Source of the DNA: Timonella sp031979385
GTDB lineage: Bacteria; Actinomycetota; Actinomycetes; Actinomycetales; Cellulomonadaceae
DNA length: 64,000 bases
NCBI GenBank assembly: GCA_031979385.1
Contig: DALZEF010000009.1
Coordinates: 1-64,000, forward strand
Direction of reading: 5' to 3'
Position numbers and translations under genes: made by a program. Below the pieces are notes generated by a model. It made no database searches and was not told the origin of the DNA. It was given only the letters and a program-made list of their open reading frames with translations. Every line of letters starts with the position of its first letter. Positions within the stretch are counted from its first letter, which is position 1. This document shows positions 15,785 to 24,962 of the stretch, piece by piece.

Positions 15785-16147
15785 CTAGTAGACGAGCGCC
15801 TGCGCGCCAGCGCGCAGCGTCTCCTCCACGAAAACCGGCGCGCCCGCAATGCGCACTGACTCGAAGAGATCCGCCTTCGTCAGACCGCGGCGGGCCACGC
15901 ACTGCGTGCACGCGGTGAGTGTGCCGCCCTCCAAAACAATCTCCACCAGATCGGCCATGTCCATCGCGTGCTCGAGCGCGATCTGACCCGCGCGACCTGG
16001 AACCGCCAAAAAGACCGAATCACCGGTGAGCCATACCGATGTCTCGACACCCGCGGTGATTGCCGCAACGGCGACGGTCATCGCCTGGTTGGTCTTCTCG
16101 GGAATATCAAAGCCAGTCGTCGACTTAATGACGAGAGAACGATCCAC
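15785..16147 (-). CDS. DsrE-family protein
   Basis: 120 residues with the DsrE/DsrF-like fold: an alternating strand-helix pattern (SLVIKSTTGFDIPEKTNQAMTVAVAAITAGVETSVWLTGDSVFLAVPG), followed by the Cys pair of TLTACTQCVARRG (Cys about 80 and 83). DsrE-like proteins often carry sulfur on a Cys or take part in thiol and sulfur relay. The CxxC here is compatible with such a role, but no partner is adjacent. Start GTG 16147, with AAGGAAA upstream. It is convergent with the membrane protein and divergent from the small-TM/nitrobindin/ygfZ operon. Confidence 0.82.
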   Translation of the reverse strand: MDRSLVIKSTTGFDIPEKTNQAMTVAVAAITAGVETSVWLTGDSVFLAVPGRAGQIALEHAMDMADLVEIVLEGGTLTACTQCVARRGLTKADLFESVRIAGAPVFVEETLRAGAQALVY

Positions 16148-16242
16148 CGGGTTTTCCTTTGGTTGAAACGCGATTATGGTTGCGCCTTCAGCCTAGCGCC
16201 GCATCTTTCACGAAGCAGCGCAACACTATGTACGATTGACGC

Positions 16243-16362
16243 ATGGATGTTGACGTACATGCACTGGAGATCTTCTTCCTCGGGCTTCTCGGGGTAGTCG
16301 GAGTAACGATCGCGTGGTTCGCAGGCTACGTGGTCTACAAGCTTTTCAAAGGACAGCGATAA
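16243..16362 (+). CDS. Small single-span membrane protein (39 residues)
   Basis: ATG 16243 to TAA 16362 encodes a 39-residue protein: a short acidic start (MDVDVHALEI), one hydrophobic segment (FFLGLLGVVGVTIAWFAGYVVY) and a basic end (KLFKGQR). This gives a clean N-out/C-in prediction. It stops three bases before the nitrobindin-like gene, so it looks like the first gene of that operon. It is not a shadow of another gene, since nothing else is coded here. Function unknown; it may assist the downstream heme-protein-like gene or be an unrelated microprotein. Confidence 0.7.
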   Translation: MDVDVHALEIFFLGLLGVVGVTIAWFAGYVVYKLFKGQR

Positions 16363-16365
16363 CAC

Positions 16366-17007
16366 ATGGCATTTACGTTTCCGCAGGGACTCGCGCCGGA
16401 ACTGTACCCGCTAGCCTGGCTGGTCGGTAACTGGCAAGGCGAAGGGATGCTGGAATACCCCGGTATTCCATCGTCCGGGTTCGTGCAGAACGTTACGTTC
16501 GACCATGACGGCGGGCCGTACCTGCGCTATGAGTCCACGATCTACCTGACCCCAGGTGAGCAGCCCGAGGTGCCGAACCCAATGGCTCAGTTCGAGGCAC
16601 TTGACAAGGCTCAGGGTTCTGGCTCTGTCGAGGCAGGAGCGGAACTCGGCGCTGGAGCCATTGAAACGGATGCGAAGGGCGAGCCCGTGTTCTGGTCCAC
16701 CGAGACCGGATACTGGCGGATCGCACCCGAGCCACATGAGGGCGCCCCGGCCGACCACTCGTCGCTTGAGGTGCTCCTCTCCGATCCCGCGGGACGGGTA
16801 TCGGTCTACCTTGGCATCGCCGGGAACGGAAAGGTGCAACTGGTCTCAGACCTCATCGCCCGCACCGCGACCGCAGTCGAGGTGTCAGCGTCCAAGCGCA
16901 TGTACGGCAACGTGAACGGCGACCTCATGTGGGTCCAGTCGCTCGCAGCCTTTGGCCAGCCAATGCAGGACTACGTCTCGGCAACCCTCAAGCGCATCGA
17001 AGACTGA
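16366..17007 (+). CDS. Nitrobindin-like FABP-family protein (DUF1794)
   Basis: 213 residues. The fatty-acid-binding-like beta barrel is marked by WLVGNWQGEGMLEYPG (GxWxGxG, 19-34) and the late SKRMYGNVNGDLMWVQSLAAFGQPMQDYVSATLKR. In heme-binding nitrobindins the proximal His lies in this last segment, in a pattern like H-L-x-A-x-L. Here the equivalent stretch is QDYVSATL, with Tyr at 203 and no His. The barrel may still bind something, but classical heme ligation is doubtful. The gene is between the small-TM gene and ygfZ, one base from the latter. Start ATG 16366. Confidence 0.85.
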   Translation: MAFTFPQGLAPELYPLAWLVGNWQGEGMLEYPGIPSSGFVQNVTFDHDGGPYLRYESTIYLTPGEQPEVPNPMAQFEALDKAQGSGSVEAGAELGAGAIETDAKGEPVFWSTETGYWRIAPEPHEGAPADHSSLEVLLSDPAGRVSVYLGIAGNGKVQLVSDLIARTATAVEVSASKRMYGNVNGDLMWVQSLAAFGQPMQDYVSATLKRIED

Positions 17008-17008
17008 C

Positions 17009-18166
17009 ATGACCGAATCCACCGTGGAATACGCAAGCCCGCTTCTGACACGGCACGGGGCCGTCGAAGCGGCTGGGCCCGATACGGGAGTCGCCTGGCA
17101 TTATGGCGACCCGACTGGGGAACAGCGTGCCCTCGCACGCGGTGCTGCAGTCGTCGACCAATCGCACCTTGGCGTTGTCACCGTGGCCGGGCCAGACCGG
17201 TTGTCCTGGCTGCACTCCATTACCAGCGCTGCACTGGACGGACTCGCTCCGCGTACCTCGCGCGAACTCTTTGTGCTCTCACCCCAAGGGCACATCGAAC
17301 ACGCTGCAGGCGTCGTTGACGATGGCGAGACCACCTGGCTGATCACCGAGCGGACCTCGGCGGCCCCACTCGCTGCGTGGCTCGACCGCATGAAGTTCAT
17401 GCTCAGAGTCGAGATCGCCGATGTGACCTCCTCGTGGGCTGCAATCGGTGAGGCAGTGCGTGCGGAGGGGTTGCCCGGTGAACCCGTGACTTGGGTAGAC
17501 CATTGGCCGGATGTGGTTGAAGGCGGCACCCGTTATGGTGCGGACCCATCCGAACACCCCGGTGGACTTCGACCCTGGCGGCTTGTGCTCGTGCCCCGAG
17601 AATCCCTAGCGGCAGCCGTACGCGAGCGCGAAGAGGGCGGTTGGAAGCTTGCCGGCACCTGGGCAAACGAAGCCCTGCGCATCGAGGCCTTCAAGCCCCG
17701 CGCCGCAACCGAGATCGACCACAAGGCCATACCCCACGAACTCGACTGGTTACGCACCGCTGTACACCTGCACAAGGGCTGCTACCGCGGACAAGAAACC
17801 ATCGCCCGAGTACACAACCTTGGACGCCCACCACGCAGGCTCGTATTCTTGCACCTCGACGGTTCTGGACACCTCCTCCCCGAACGTGGCGCGCAGATCC
17901 TCGTAGGAGACAAAGCAGTCGGAGCCGTAACCTCGGTCGCCCGACACCACGAACTCGGCCCCATCGCTCTCGGTGTTGTCAAGCGGTCCGTGCCCGAGGA
18001 CGTCGAGTTCACCGTGGACTGTGACGGCGGTGCGATCTCATCCGGTCAAGAGGTCATCGTGCCCGGTGAGGGAGTATCGGCGGATCGTCCAGGTGCCCGT
18101 GGCGCAACCTCACGCGAAGCCCGTGGCAGTGCCAACCTCAATGGAACCATGGGTAGGTTCCTCTAA
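17009..18166 (+). CDS. ygfZ: YgfZ/GcvT-like folate-binding protein
   Basis: 385 residues from ATG 17009, one base after the nitrobindin stop. YgfZ helps assembly or repair of some Fe-S proteins in a folate-dependent way. The folate-binding GcvT fold is seen in VVDQSHLGVVTVAGPDRLSWLHSITSA (about 45-70), and the diagnostic K-G-C-Y-x-G-Q-E motif is KGCYRGQETIARVHNLG (about 255). The C-terminal barrel (PRRLVFLHLDGSG...VGAVTSVARHHELGPIALGVVKR) is intact. A 35-residue low-complexity end (GVSADRPGARGATSREARGSANLNG) is extra and probably disordered. Neighbours suggest co-expression with the FABP protein. Confidence 0.93.
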   Translation: MTESTVEYASPLLTRHGAVEAAGPDTGVAWHYGDPTGEQRALARGAAVVDQSHLGVVTVAGPDRLSWLHSITSAALDGLAPRTSRELFVLSPQGHIEHAAGVVDDGETTWLITERTSAAPLAAWLDRMKFMLRVEIADVTSSWAAIGEAVRAEGLPGEPVTWVDHWPDVVEGGTRYGADPSEHPGGLRPWRLVLVPRESLAAAVREREEGGWKLAGTWANEALRIEAFKPRAATEIDHKAIPHELDWLRTAVHLHKGCYRGQETIARVHNLGRPPRRLVFLHLDGSGHLLPERGAQILVGDKAVGAVTSVARHHELGPIALGVVKRSVPEDVEFTVDCDGGAISSGQEVIVPGEGVSADRPGARGATSREARGSANLNGTMGRFL

Positions 18167-19279
18167 GTGCCCAGCCAATCACGCGCGGCCAAGGTCTTTG
18201 GGTCGCGTGCTCGAACCTGGGTTCGCCAGGGGAGTGGACGCGTACGACGAGCCTTCGTGCCAGTGCTCATCGCAGCAGTGGCATGTGGACTCTCACACCT
18301 TGTCGCCCACCACGTGTTCGGGCATCCCTACCCATTCTTCGCGCCCGTCGCAGCGTGGGCCTGTCTCGGATTCACCTCCGAACGCTCCGTACGCCGCGTC
18401 GCCGAAACCGGACTCGGACTCACCTTCGGCATCTGGGCGGGAGAGTACTTCGGCCTGCTCTTCGGACACGGCGCCCTCCAAATCACAATCGCCGTCTTCC
18501 TCGCAGTCATGATTGCAAGGTTCATTGGATCGGGCGGTGCGCTGGCCAACCACACTGGGACCCAAACCGCCGTACTCGTAGGCATGCCAGCAGGACTCAT
18601 GAGCCCACTACTGGGTGGTGGGTTCGGACGATGGACCGACGCGGTCATCGGCACGCTCGTATCCATAGCGGTCGCATTCATCATTCCCTCAGACCCGCGT
18701 CGAGCCATCCGTAACAGTGCCCGCGCCGGGTGCCGCGTGCTCGCCGAGACCCTGGGCCTCACAGCCGTGGGCCTACGCACCGGACAACCAAACGACCAGC
18801 AGATCGCCATGAACCGTGGACGCTCATCCGAGGCAATATTCGATGAGTGGCGGCAAACCGCAACCGAGTCCCTCAATACCGCAACCATCACGGCAACGGC
18901 CCGCAAACACCGCGGCGAACTGGCCCGCAGCGAAGCCGTGCGCGTGCTCATCGACCGCGCTATGCGCTCCATTCGTGTCATCGCACGGCGAGCACCGTAC
19001 ACCCCAAGTTCCGAAGGCACTGATCTCGTGGCCGACCTGCTAGGTCGCCTCGCAATCGCCGTCGAGTCCATGGGCACCGACCTCTGGACCGGCAGGAGCC
19101 CCGAGAGCACCCTCGCGATGATTCGTGAGATCGGAGTCGACGCTGTCCCCGGCGCAATCGGGGAGCAAGACTTCCACGCACAGGCCCTCATCCTTGTGCT
19201 CCGGTCCGCAATCGTTGACCTTGCCGAAGCCTGCGGAGCCAGCGAAGCCGAAGCCCGAGACCTGCTCCCGCCCCTCTAG
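18167..19279 (+). CDS. FUSC/aromatic-acid-exporter-like membrane protein
   Basis: 370 residues, start GTG 18167 directly after the ygfZ stop. The first half has a basic N-terminus and about four to six membrane segments (AFVPVLIAAVACGLSHLVAHHVFG, FFAPVAAWACLGF, GLGLTFGIWAGEYFGLLFG, ITIAVFLAVMIARFIG, VIGTLVSIAVAFIIPSDPRR). The pattern PFFAPVAAWACLGFTSERSVRRVAETGLGLTFGIWAGE is that of the FUSC / ArAE family (half-size type, compare YgaE/PF06081), which exports aromatic or other small acids. The second half is a cytoplasmic helical region. Substrate unknown. It ends the operon. Confidence 0.75.
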   Translation: MPSQSRAAKVFGSRARTWVRQGSGRVRRAFVPVLIAAVACGLSHLVAHHVFGHPYPFFAPVAAWACLGFTSERSVRRVAETGLGLTFGIWAGEYFGLLFGHGALQITIAVFLAVMIARFIGSGGALANHTGTQTAVLVGMPAGLMSPLLGGGFGRWTDAVIGTLVSIAVAFIIPSDPRRAIRNSARAGCRVLAETLGLTAVGLRTGQPNDQQIAMNRGRSSEAIFDEWRQTATESLNTATITATARKHRGELARSEAVRVLIDRAMRSIRVIARRAPYTPSSEGTDLVADLLGRLAIAVESMGTDLWTGRSPESTLAMIREIGVDAVPGAIGEQDFHAQALILVLRSAIVDLAEACGASEAEARDLLPPL

Positions 19280-19384
19280 TCCCTGCTTCGATGCACTCTG
19301 GGGGTAGGCCTTTGCCTGCTTCACATCGTTCATCGAGAGCACTTCCGCCAGTTTTGGACTGGCTGCCAAACGTCGAATGCGAAA

Positions 19385-19418
19385 GCGGGAGACCGCGCGT
19401 AGCAGCACGGCCTCCCGC
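19385..19418 (-). terminator. Terminator of the alpha-galactoside operon
   Basis: GCGGGAGACC (19385-19394) and GGCCTCCCGC (19409-19418) form a stem. On the minus strand TTTCG follows. It lies ten bases after the binding-protein stop. Confidence 0.6.
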
Positions 19419-19428
19419 AGTGTGATGG

Positions 19429-20784
19429 TCACTCCGCGATGATTGAGTTGACCTCATCGGCAAGGGCAGTCAGATCGGAGACCCCCTGTTTGCCCAGGTG
19501 GATGTTCTCGAACGTCAAGGCCGCCGTGGAGGTGGCCTTCGCAGAATTACGAACAACCGGCATAGTCACTCGAACGCCGTTGTCCTCGAAGTACTTTTCC
19601 ACGGCAGAGACGTCGATCCCCTTCGAGTCGAAAGCCTCGCGTGCGAGGTTGCTGGACGATTCAATGGACGGGAAGATAACCGCTTCTCCCGCGACGAGAT
19701 CTTGGCAATCAGCACTGGCCATGAAACGCACCCATTTCCAGGCCTCGTCCTTGTTGTCAGAGGCCGCAGAGATCGAATCAGACAGAGAGTTGTACAAAGT
19801 CGCACGTTCACCGGTCCCGGTGTGGGTCGGTGCTGCTGCCATCAGCGGCTCGATGCCGTCATAGTTGTAGATCGTGTTGGCATTCCATGTTCCCTCAAGA
19901 ATCGTGGCGACCTTCTGGGAGCCGAACTGGTCGGTTTGGCCAGTGGAAAACTCGTTTGATGCGGGCATGTAGCCTTTCTCGGACAACCCGTAATACCACT
20001 CGACGGCGTCTTGGAAGCTCTTGTCCGAGTAGCCGATCTGTGTGCCCCACGGGTTCTTGTCCAGGTAGGTCCAGCCTGTTGAAAGAGCGAAATCAGCCCA
20101 TGAGGTCTGGCCATGCAGGTTGTAATCGGCATTCACGCCGAGACCGTAAACCGCGATGTTGTTCTTGTCGAAACCCTCTTCGTCGCCTCGAACGCCGTTC
20201 TTGTCCACAGTCAGGTGGGCGATTACCTCCTCGAAGGTTCCCCCGTTCTCAGGATTCCACGTCAACTCCTGCGTGTCAGTGGGATCGATTCCTGCGTCCT
20301 CAAGCATTTCCGAGTTGAAGAACAGCGTGGTGACATCCCAGTCCTTCGGCAGCCCGTATCGGTTGCCCTCGGCGTCAACCCACGCTTCCACCAACCCTTC
20401 GCGATACTGAGCGAAATCGACTGGATCTGCCGCAAGGTAGTCATCAAGCGGGACGATCTGTTTTTGGTCGATAAACGCCCCAATCTGCGCAAGCTGCATG
20501 GCGAATACGTCTGGTCCGGCACCTCCAACGAACGAAGCAGTGATTTTGGTCCAGTAGTCGTCCCATGCGTACTGCGAGATCTTGACCTGGACGCCGGGGT
20601 TCTCCTCAGTGAATGCCGCGGCGCACTGTTGATAGCCAGAGACTTGGGCATCATCCCAGAGCCAGTAGTCGATTGTGACGTTACCGTTCGTGGCCGAGTC
20701 GGGAGCGTCGGAACCGGAACAGCCTGCCAGAAGCAGGGCAGCAGCCGATGTGAGTGTTACGCCTGCTTTTACGCTGTAGCGCAT
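19429..20784 (-). CDS. Sugar ABC transporter substrate-binding lipoprotein
   Basis: 451 residues with a lipoprotein signal (MRYSVKAGVTLTSAAALLLAGC, lipidated Cys 22). The mature part is a family 1 extracellular solute-binding fold (YWLWDDAQVSGYQQCAAAFTEENPGVQVKISQYAWDDYWTKITASFVGGAGPDVFAMQLAQIGAFIDQKQIVPLDDYLA), typical of oligosaccharide binding. It is the last gene of the operon, 75 bases after the MalG-type permease, although the binding protein is more often first. Together with GH36 this points to alpha-galactosides such as melibiose or raffinose; that is an inference. Confidence 0.9.
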   Translation of the reverse strand: MRYSVKAGVTLTSAAALLLAGCSGSDAPDSATNGNVTIDYWLWDDAQVSGYQQCAAAFTEENPGVQVKISQYAWDDYWTKITASFVGGAGPDVFAMQLAQIGAFIDQKQIVPLDDYLAADPVDFAQYREGLVEAWVDAEGNRYGLPKDWDVTTLFFNSEMLEDAGIDPTDTQELTWNPENGGTFEEVIAHLTVDKNGVRGDEEGFDKNNIAVYGLGVNADYNLHGQTSWADFALSTGWTYLDKNPWGTQIGYSDKSFQDAVEWYYGLSEKGYMPASNEFSTGQTDQFGSQKVATILEGTWNANTIYNYDGIEPLMAAAPTHTGTGERATLYNSLSDSISAASDNKDEAWKWVRFMASADCQDLVAGEAVIFPSIESSSNLAREAFDSKGIDVSAVEKYFEDNGVRVTMPVVRNSAKATSTAALTFENIHLGKQGVSDLTALADEVNSIIAE

Positions 20785-20859
20785 TGTGTATCCTTTCTGA
20801 GCATCGTCGATGATGCGATCTATGCGGTTGCAATCGTGTGGTGTAGCTACGCCGTTGCG

Positions 20860-21774
20860 CTATTTGATTCCGGAGAAACCGATTGAGTTGACAATCCGTC
20901 TCGCAAACAGCATGAACAGAATCAGAGTGGGTAGTGCGGCGAGTAAGGTCGCTGCCATAAGGCCGGACCAGTCTGGTGCGGTTTGAGGTGACTGTGCACG
21001 GAACACACCGAGCGCTAGGGTGAGGGTTCGAGAAGACTCCGACTGGCTTACGAGCAGGGGCCACATGTAGTCGTTCCATGACGCAATGTATGTGAGCACA
21101 CCGAGCGTGAACACTGAGGGCAGCGCCATGGGAATGATGATCGTGGAGAATGTCTTGATCCTGCCCGCGCCATCAAGGAGGGCTGCCTCCTCGATCTCGT
21201 TGCTGATCCCCGCGAAGAACTGGCGCAGGAAGAAGATGGCGAACGGCAAGGTCATGAAGATGGTCGGTATCGCAATTCCCAGAACGTTATCGAAGAGATT
21301 CAGCTCTCGAATAGTGAGGAAGTTGGGGATGGTCGTAAAGATACTCGGGATCAACAGCCCTCCCAGGAACAGCGAGTAGACGATGTTTCTTCCCGGCCAC
21401 CGCAACCTCGAGAACGCGTAGGCTGCCATGGCGGCGACAATCACCTGACATAGCGCGACGAAGGTGGACACGAAGACAGAATTGCGCAGCGCGGACCAAA
21501 AGGCGATATCTGCTAGGGAACCGCCTTCTGCCGCAGCCTCTGCCGCGTCCTGTAGACCCAGAACGCGTTTGAATCCACCAAGACTGACGTCCACCGGAAG
21601 CAGTTGCGTTGAGTTTGCCGCAAGCGATCCGTTCGTGGACAGTGCCGTTCGCAGAATCCAGTAGAACGGAAAGAGCGTGAGAATTATGACCAAGATGAGA
21701 AAGATCCATCCAATGATCTTTCCCCAAGAGAATCTTTTACTGTTTTCGCTTGTTCGAGTACTCATCATTGTCAC
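20860..21774 (-). CDS. Sugar ABC permease, MalG type
   Basis: 304 residues with an N-terminal membrane segment (IIGWIFLILVIILTLFPFYWIL) and five further segments. The EAA loop that docks the ATPase reads EIEEAALLDGAGRIKTFSTIIIPMALP. This is the second inner-membrane subunit of a CUT1 sugar importer. The first permease gene stops directly upstream, with no bases between the two. No ATP-binding protein is coded in this operon, so a shared MsmK-like ATPase elsewhere must be assumed. Confidence 0.93.
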   Translation of the reverse strand: MTMMSTRTSENSKRFSWGKIIGWIFLILVIILTLFPFYWILRTALSTNGSLAANSTQLLPVDVSLGGFKRVLGLQDAAEAAAEGGSLADIAFWSALRNSVFVSTFVALCQVIVAAMAAYAFSRLRWPGRNIVYSLFLGGLLIPSIFTTIPNFLTIRELNLFDNVLGIAIPTIFMTLPFAIFFLRQFFAGISNEIEEAALLDGAGRIKTFSTIIIPMALPSVFTLGVLTYIASWNDYMWPLLVSQSESSRTLTLALGVFRAQSPQTAPDWSGLMAATLLAALPTLILFMLFARRIVNSIGFSGIK

Positions 21775-22698
21775 CTAATTAAGATCAGATTCGTTGGCTC
21801 GGCTCATCCTGAATTGAATGAACGTGATGAACCCGAGGACTATGAGCAATGCAACGGATAGCGCGGACGCGTATCCAAACTCGTAGTAACTGAAAGCGGA
21901 CTCATAGATGTAGTACTGGATCACATACGATGCATTCGCCGGTCCACCCTTGGTCGCCACCGCCACGGTGTCAAAGACCTGGAACGAACCGATCATGGTC
22001 ACAATGAGGACCATGGCCAAGAAAGGCCTTAGCAGCGGTATCGTGATCGAGCGGAACATCCGAAACTCTGACGCCCCGTCCATCCGTCCTGCCTCGTAGA
22101 CCTCATGTGAGATGGTCTGTAGACCCGCAAAGATCAGAAGTGCCGTATACCCGAGGTGCCGCCAAACATTGACGAAGGCGATGGTGGGGATCACAAGGGC
22201 TTCACTACCGAAGAAATTAAGCCGATCGAACCCAATAGCCTCAATGACCTGATTGACGATTCCGAGTTGATAGTCGGCGAGTAGCAGCCACACCATCGCA
22301 GCAATGACGTTCGAGATGAGATACGGCGTCAGGATTATGCTACGTACGAGCATCGACTGGGTGAGACGATGCATGAGCACTGCCAACGCAAGTGCGAGCA
22401 CCGTTTGGAACCCAATGTTTAAGACAACGTAGTAGACGGTGATTCCAAGAGACTTCCAGAATATTCCGTCCTCTAGCATTCGCTGATAGTTTTCGAGACC
22501 AACCCAACTTCCAGATTGAAAGACGGAATAGTCAGTGAAACTCAGGTATATTCCTCGAATTGCAGGATAGATCAGGAAGAGCGCATATCCTAGTGCAGCC
22601 GGAAGAATAAAGGCGAGGGCGACGGGGAGGGTTCTCCATTCAAGCCTCCCGTATTTAGTCACCCGTTTTCTCGCGGAGGTGGCTCCGACACTAGACAT
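21775..22698 (-). CDS. Sugar ABC permease, MalF type
   Basis: 307 residues. An N-terminal basic stretch (SARKRVTKYGRLEWR) precedes about six membrane segments, starting with TLPVALAFILPAALGYALFLIYPAIRGIYLSF. The EAA motif is VYEAGRMDGASEFRMFRSITIPLLRP. This is the first membrane subunit of a CUT1 sugar importer. Its ATG overlaps the end of the GH36 gene by eight bases, so the two are likely translationally coupled. Confidence 0.93.
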   Translation of the reverse strand: MSSVGATSARKRVTKYGRLEWRTLPVALAFILPAALGYALFLIYPAIRGIYLSFTDYSVFQSGSWVGLENYQRMLEDGIFWKSLGITVYYVVLNIGFQTVLALALAVLMHRLTQSMLVRSIILTPYLISNVIAAMVWLLLADYQLGIVNQVIEAIGFDRLNFFGSEALVIPTIAFVNVWRHLGYTALLIFAGLQTISHEVYEAGRMDGASEFRMFRSITIPLLRPFLAMVLIVTMIGSFQVFDTVAVATKGGPANASYVIQYYIYESAFSYYEFGYASALSVALLIVLGFITFIQFRMSRANESDLN

Positions 22699-24862
22699 GA
22701 GCCACCTCGGTTATCTGGAACACCACAAGTGTCTCAGGGAAGAGGGCGGGAGCTTGCAGACCGACTGTCCCAAGTACCTTTCCGCTCGTCACAACTCCCT
22801 GGGTCCACCACAGTGGAGCCTGTCGTGCGGAGTCGTGAGGTGCTAGCGGCTTGATCACCTCAACCCGGTAGGTTTTACTGGGGGACAGTCCGGGGATGCG
22901 AACAGCACCCACAGGCCACGAGACGGGCCGCTCCATGACCACGAATGCGAAGATTCCCTCAGCCTGATCGTGTGATACGACCCCGTGCAGGAAAGTTCCC
23001 TGTTCTGACTCATCGGACCTGACGATCCGCCCAGAGTGAAGCAGAGAACGCTTTGCCTTGTAGATCTCAATCCACTCCCCCAGAGACTGGAGCTCCTGCT
23101 CTTCTGCCTTCGCTAGGTCCCATTCGATACCGAAATGGCCGAACAGCGCTGTCCCCGCCCGGAAGTCGAGCTCGTGCATGCGGCCAGTGGTATGGGACTT
23201 CCCGTCCCCCACGTGGCTTCCCAGAAGTTCAAGCGGGATGAGCAGACTGGTCCAGCGTTGAATCTCTTGGCGTTCGCGTGCGTCGATACAGTCTGATGCC
23301 CAGACGCGGTCGGTTCGGTCAAGTATCTCCAGATCGATTCGACCTCCGCCGGAAGAACAGGTCTCGACCTCCAGACGTGGGAACCGTTCCCTTAGTTCGT
23401 CAATCAGTCGGTAGAGAGCCAAGGTCTGTTGGCGCACAGAGGCTTGTTTCGTAACCTGCGAACCAGTTTCAAGGAGCATTCGATTGTGGTCCCACTTGAT
23501 GTACTCGACCGAGTGCTCCTCAATGACATTCGTCATCGCCTCAAGCAGATAGGCGAAAGCCTCGGGGTGGGACAGATCCAGAACCTGTTGGAATCGGCCT
23601 TCGATGGGGAGGCGCCCTTCTGGCTTCAATACCCATTCGGGGTGGTTGCGTGCGGTGTCGGAGTCCATGTTGATCATCTCAGGCTCGAACCAGATCCCGA
23701 ACTGCATACCCAGGTCTCGAACGTGCTTGGATAGTCTGTTCAGGGAACCGCCAGGCCAGACCTCCTCGGATACCCGCCAGTCGCCGAGGCCTGCGTGATC
23801 GTTTCGTCGATCGCCAAACCAGCCATCGTCAAGGACGTAGCGTTCAACGCCGAGCGCAGCCGCCTGGTCTGCCAGCTTCACGAGACGGTCAAAGTCATGA
23901 TCGAAATAGACCGCCTCCCAGACGTTGATGGTCACGGGCCGTGGCGCGGTGGGGTAGTTGGGGCGTTCACGCAGGTGTCCATGGAACCGTGCTGACAGGG
24001 AGTCAAGGCCATCAGAGCTGTAGGAGCCATAGAGCCAAGGCGTTGTGTAGTTTTCTCCAGTGGCGAGTTGAACTTCGCCAGGCCACAGGAGTTCACCGGC
24101 GGCCAGCGTCTGCTCACTTGTCAAGGTACGCTCGGCGATGATCCTGTGATTGCCACTCCATCCCAGGTGGATTCCCCACACCTCACCGTGGTTGAAGCCG
24201 AACTGTGGAGTACCTGCGATCGTCACGAGTGAGCCATCGCAGCCTGTCCGGCCCTGGCGTTGCTCACGTACATGCTGACCGACGAGGAAACCCGTGCGTT
24301 GTGGGACGCGTTCCTTGGTCCAGCGGCCAGCCAGATCGAGGAGTTCACTAGCACGATGCGGTACTGGGAAGGCTAGATGAAGGTCATCGAGTTGATACGA
24401 GTCCGCCCCGTGGTTGGTGACGGTTGCCCGTGCCCGAAGTAGGCCCGTTGCCCGCAGCTCCAGGATGAGGTCCAATGCCAGTTGCGCGTCGCGGTCCTCG
24501 GCGATGATGACAAGTTCATCAACCTCCTCACGAGAGCGTTGCACTCCTGAGGTGACCACGAATCTGGTCGTCCAAGCACGTCCGTCGCGTGACCCGGACA
24601 AACCCGGAGTTCCCATCCAGCCGATGGACGGCTCTGGGAGAATGCCCAGCCAAGGTTGTTCGTCAATGAGGTTCGAAGCCAATGGCGGCGTGCTGACATC
24701 AACGATGCTGGATAACTCGGTGGGGGTGAGTTCACCTAGATCCTCGCCCCAGTAAATGATTGATGGTAGCCGTCTCTCTGCGAAAGCGATGATCACAGAT
24801 ACCCCACCGTTGCGAAGGTGGTTGATTTGTGTGGCTTCAAGCGTGTGCTGTGTCGTGCTCAC
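22691..24862 (-). CDS. aga: GH36 alpha-galactosidase
   Basis: 723 residues from GTG 24862, chosen because AAAGGAG lies five bases upstream; a longer frame extends 20 codons further without such a site. Catalyses release of terminal alpha-galactose. The family hallmarks are RYVLDDGWFGDRRNDHAGLGDW (central barrel), FGIWFEPEMIN, the nucleophile block EYIKWDHNR (KWDxNR) and CSSGGGRIDLEIL...VWASDCIDA around the acid/base. There is no signal peptide, so the enzyme is cytoplasmic and acts after uptake. It is the first gene of an operon with two CUT1 permeases and a binding protein. Upstream is a perfect LacI-type operator and a LacI gene. Confidence 0.93.
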   Translation of the reverse strand: MSTTQHTLEATQINHLRNGGVSVIIAFAERRLPSIIYWGEDLGELTPTELSSIVDVSTPPLASNLIDEQPWLGILPEPSIGWMGTPGLSGSRDGRAWTTRFVVTSGVQRSREEVDELVIIAEDRDAQLALDLILELRATGLLRARATVTNHGADSYQLDDLHLAFPVPHRASELLDLAGRWTKERVPQRTGFLVGQHVREQRQGRTGCDGSLVTIAGTPQFGFNHGEVWGIHLGWSGNHRIIAERTLTSEQTLAAGELLWPGEVQLATGENYTTPWLYGSYSSDGLDSLSARFHGHLRERPNYPTAPRPVTINVWEAVYFDHDFDRLVKLADQAAALGVERYVLDDGWFGDRRNDHAGLGDWRVSEEVWPGGSLNRLSKHVRDLGMQFGIWFEPEMINMDSDTARNHPEWVLKPEGRLPIEGRFQQVLDLSHPEAFAYLLEAMTNVIEEHSVEYIKWDHNRMLLETGSQVTKQASVRQQTLALYRLIDELRERFPRLEVETCSSGGGRIDLEILDRTDRVWASDCIDARERQEIQRWTSLLIPLELLGSHVGDGKSHTTGRMHELDFRAGTALFGHFGIEWDLAKAEEQELQSLGEWIEIYKAKRSLLHSGRIVRSDESEQGTFLHGVVSHDQAEGIFAFVVMERPVSWPVGAVRIPGLSPSKTYRVEVIKPLAPHDSARQAPLWWTQGVVTSGKVLGTVGLQAPALFPETLVVFQITEVAHV

Positions 24863-24916
24863 CAACACTCCTTTGTGTGTCGTCGGTGATGTAATCAAAC
24901 CGCAAACTCCACATCG

Positions 24917-24932
24917 CTGCAAGCGCTTGCAG
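24917..24932. promoter_or_regulatory. LacI-type operator O1 of the alpha-galactoside operon
   Basis: CTGCAAGCGCTTGCAG is a perfect 16-bp palindrome with the central CG typical of LacI-family sites. It lies 55 bases upstream of the GH36 start. On the minus strand it directly follows TTGATAAATTTT, a possible -10 region, so binding would block the promoter. Confidence 0.75.
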
Positions 24933-24962
24933 AAAATTTATCAAAATGTAATCGTTTGACTG

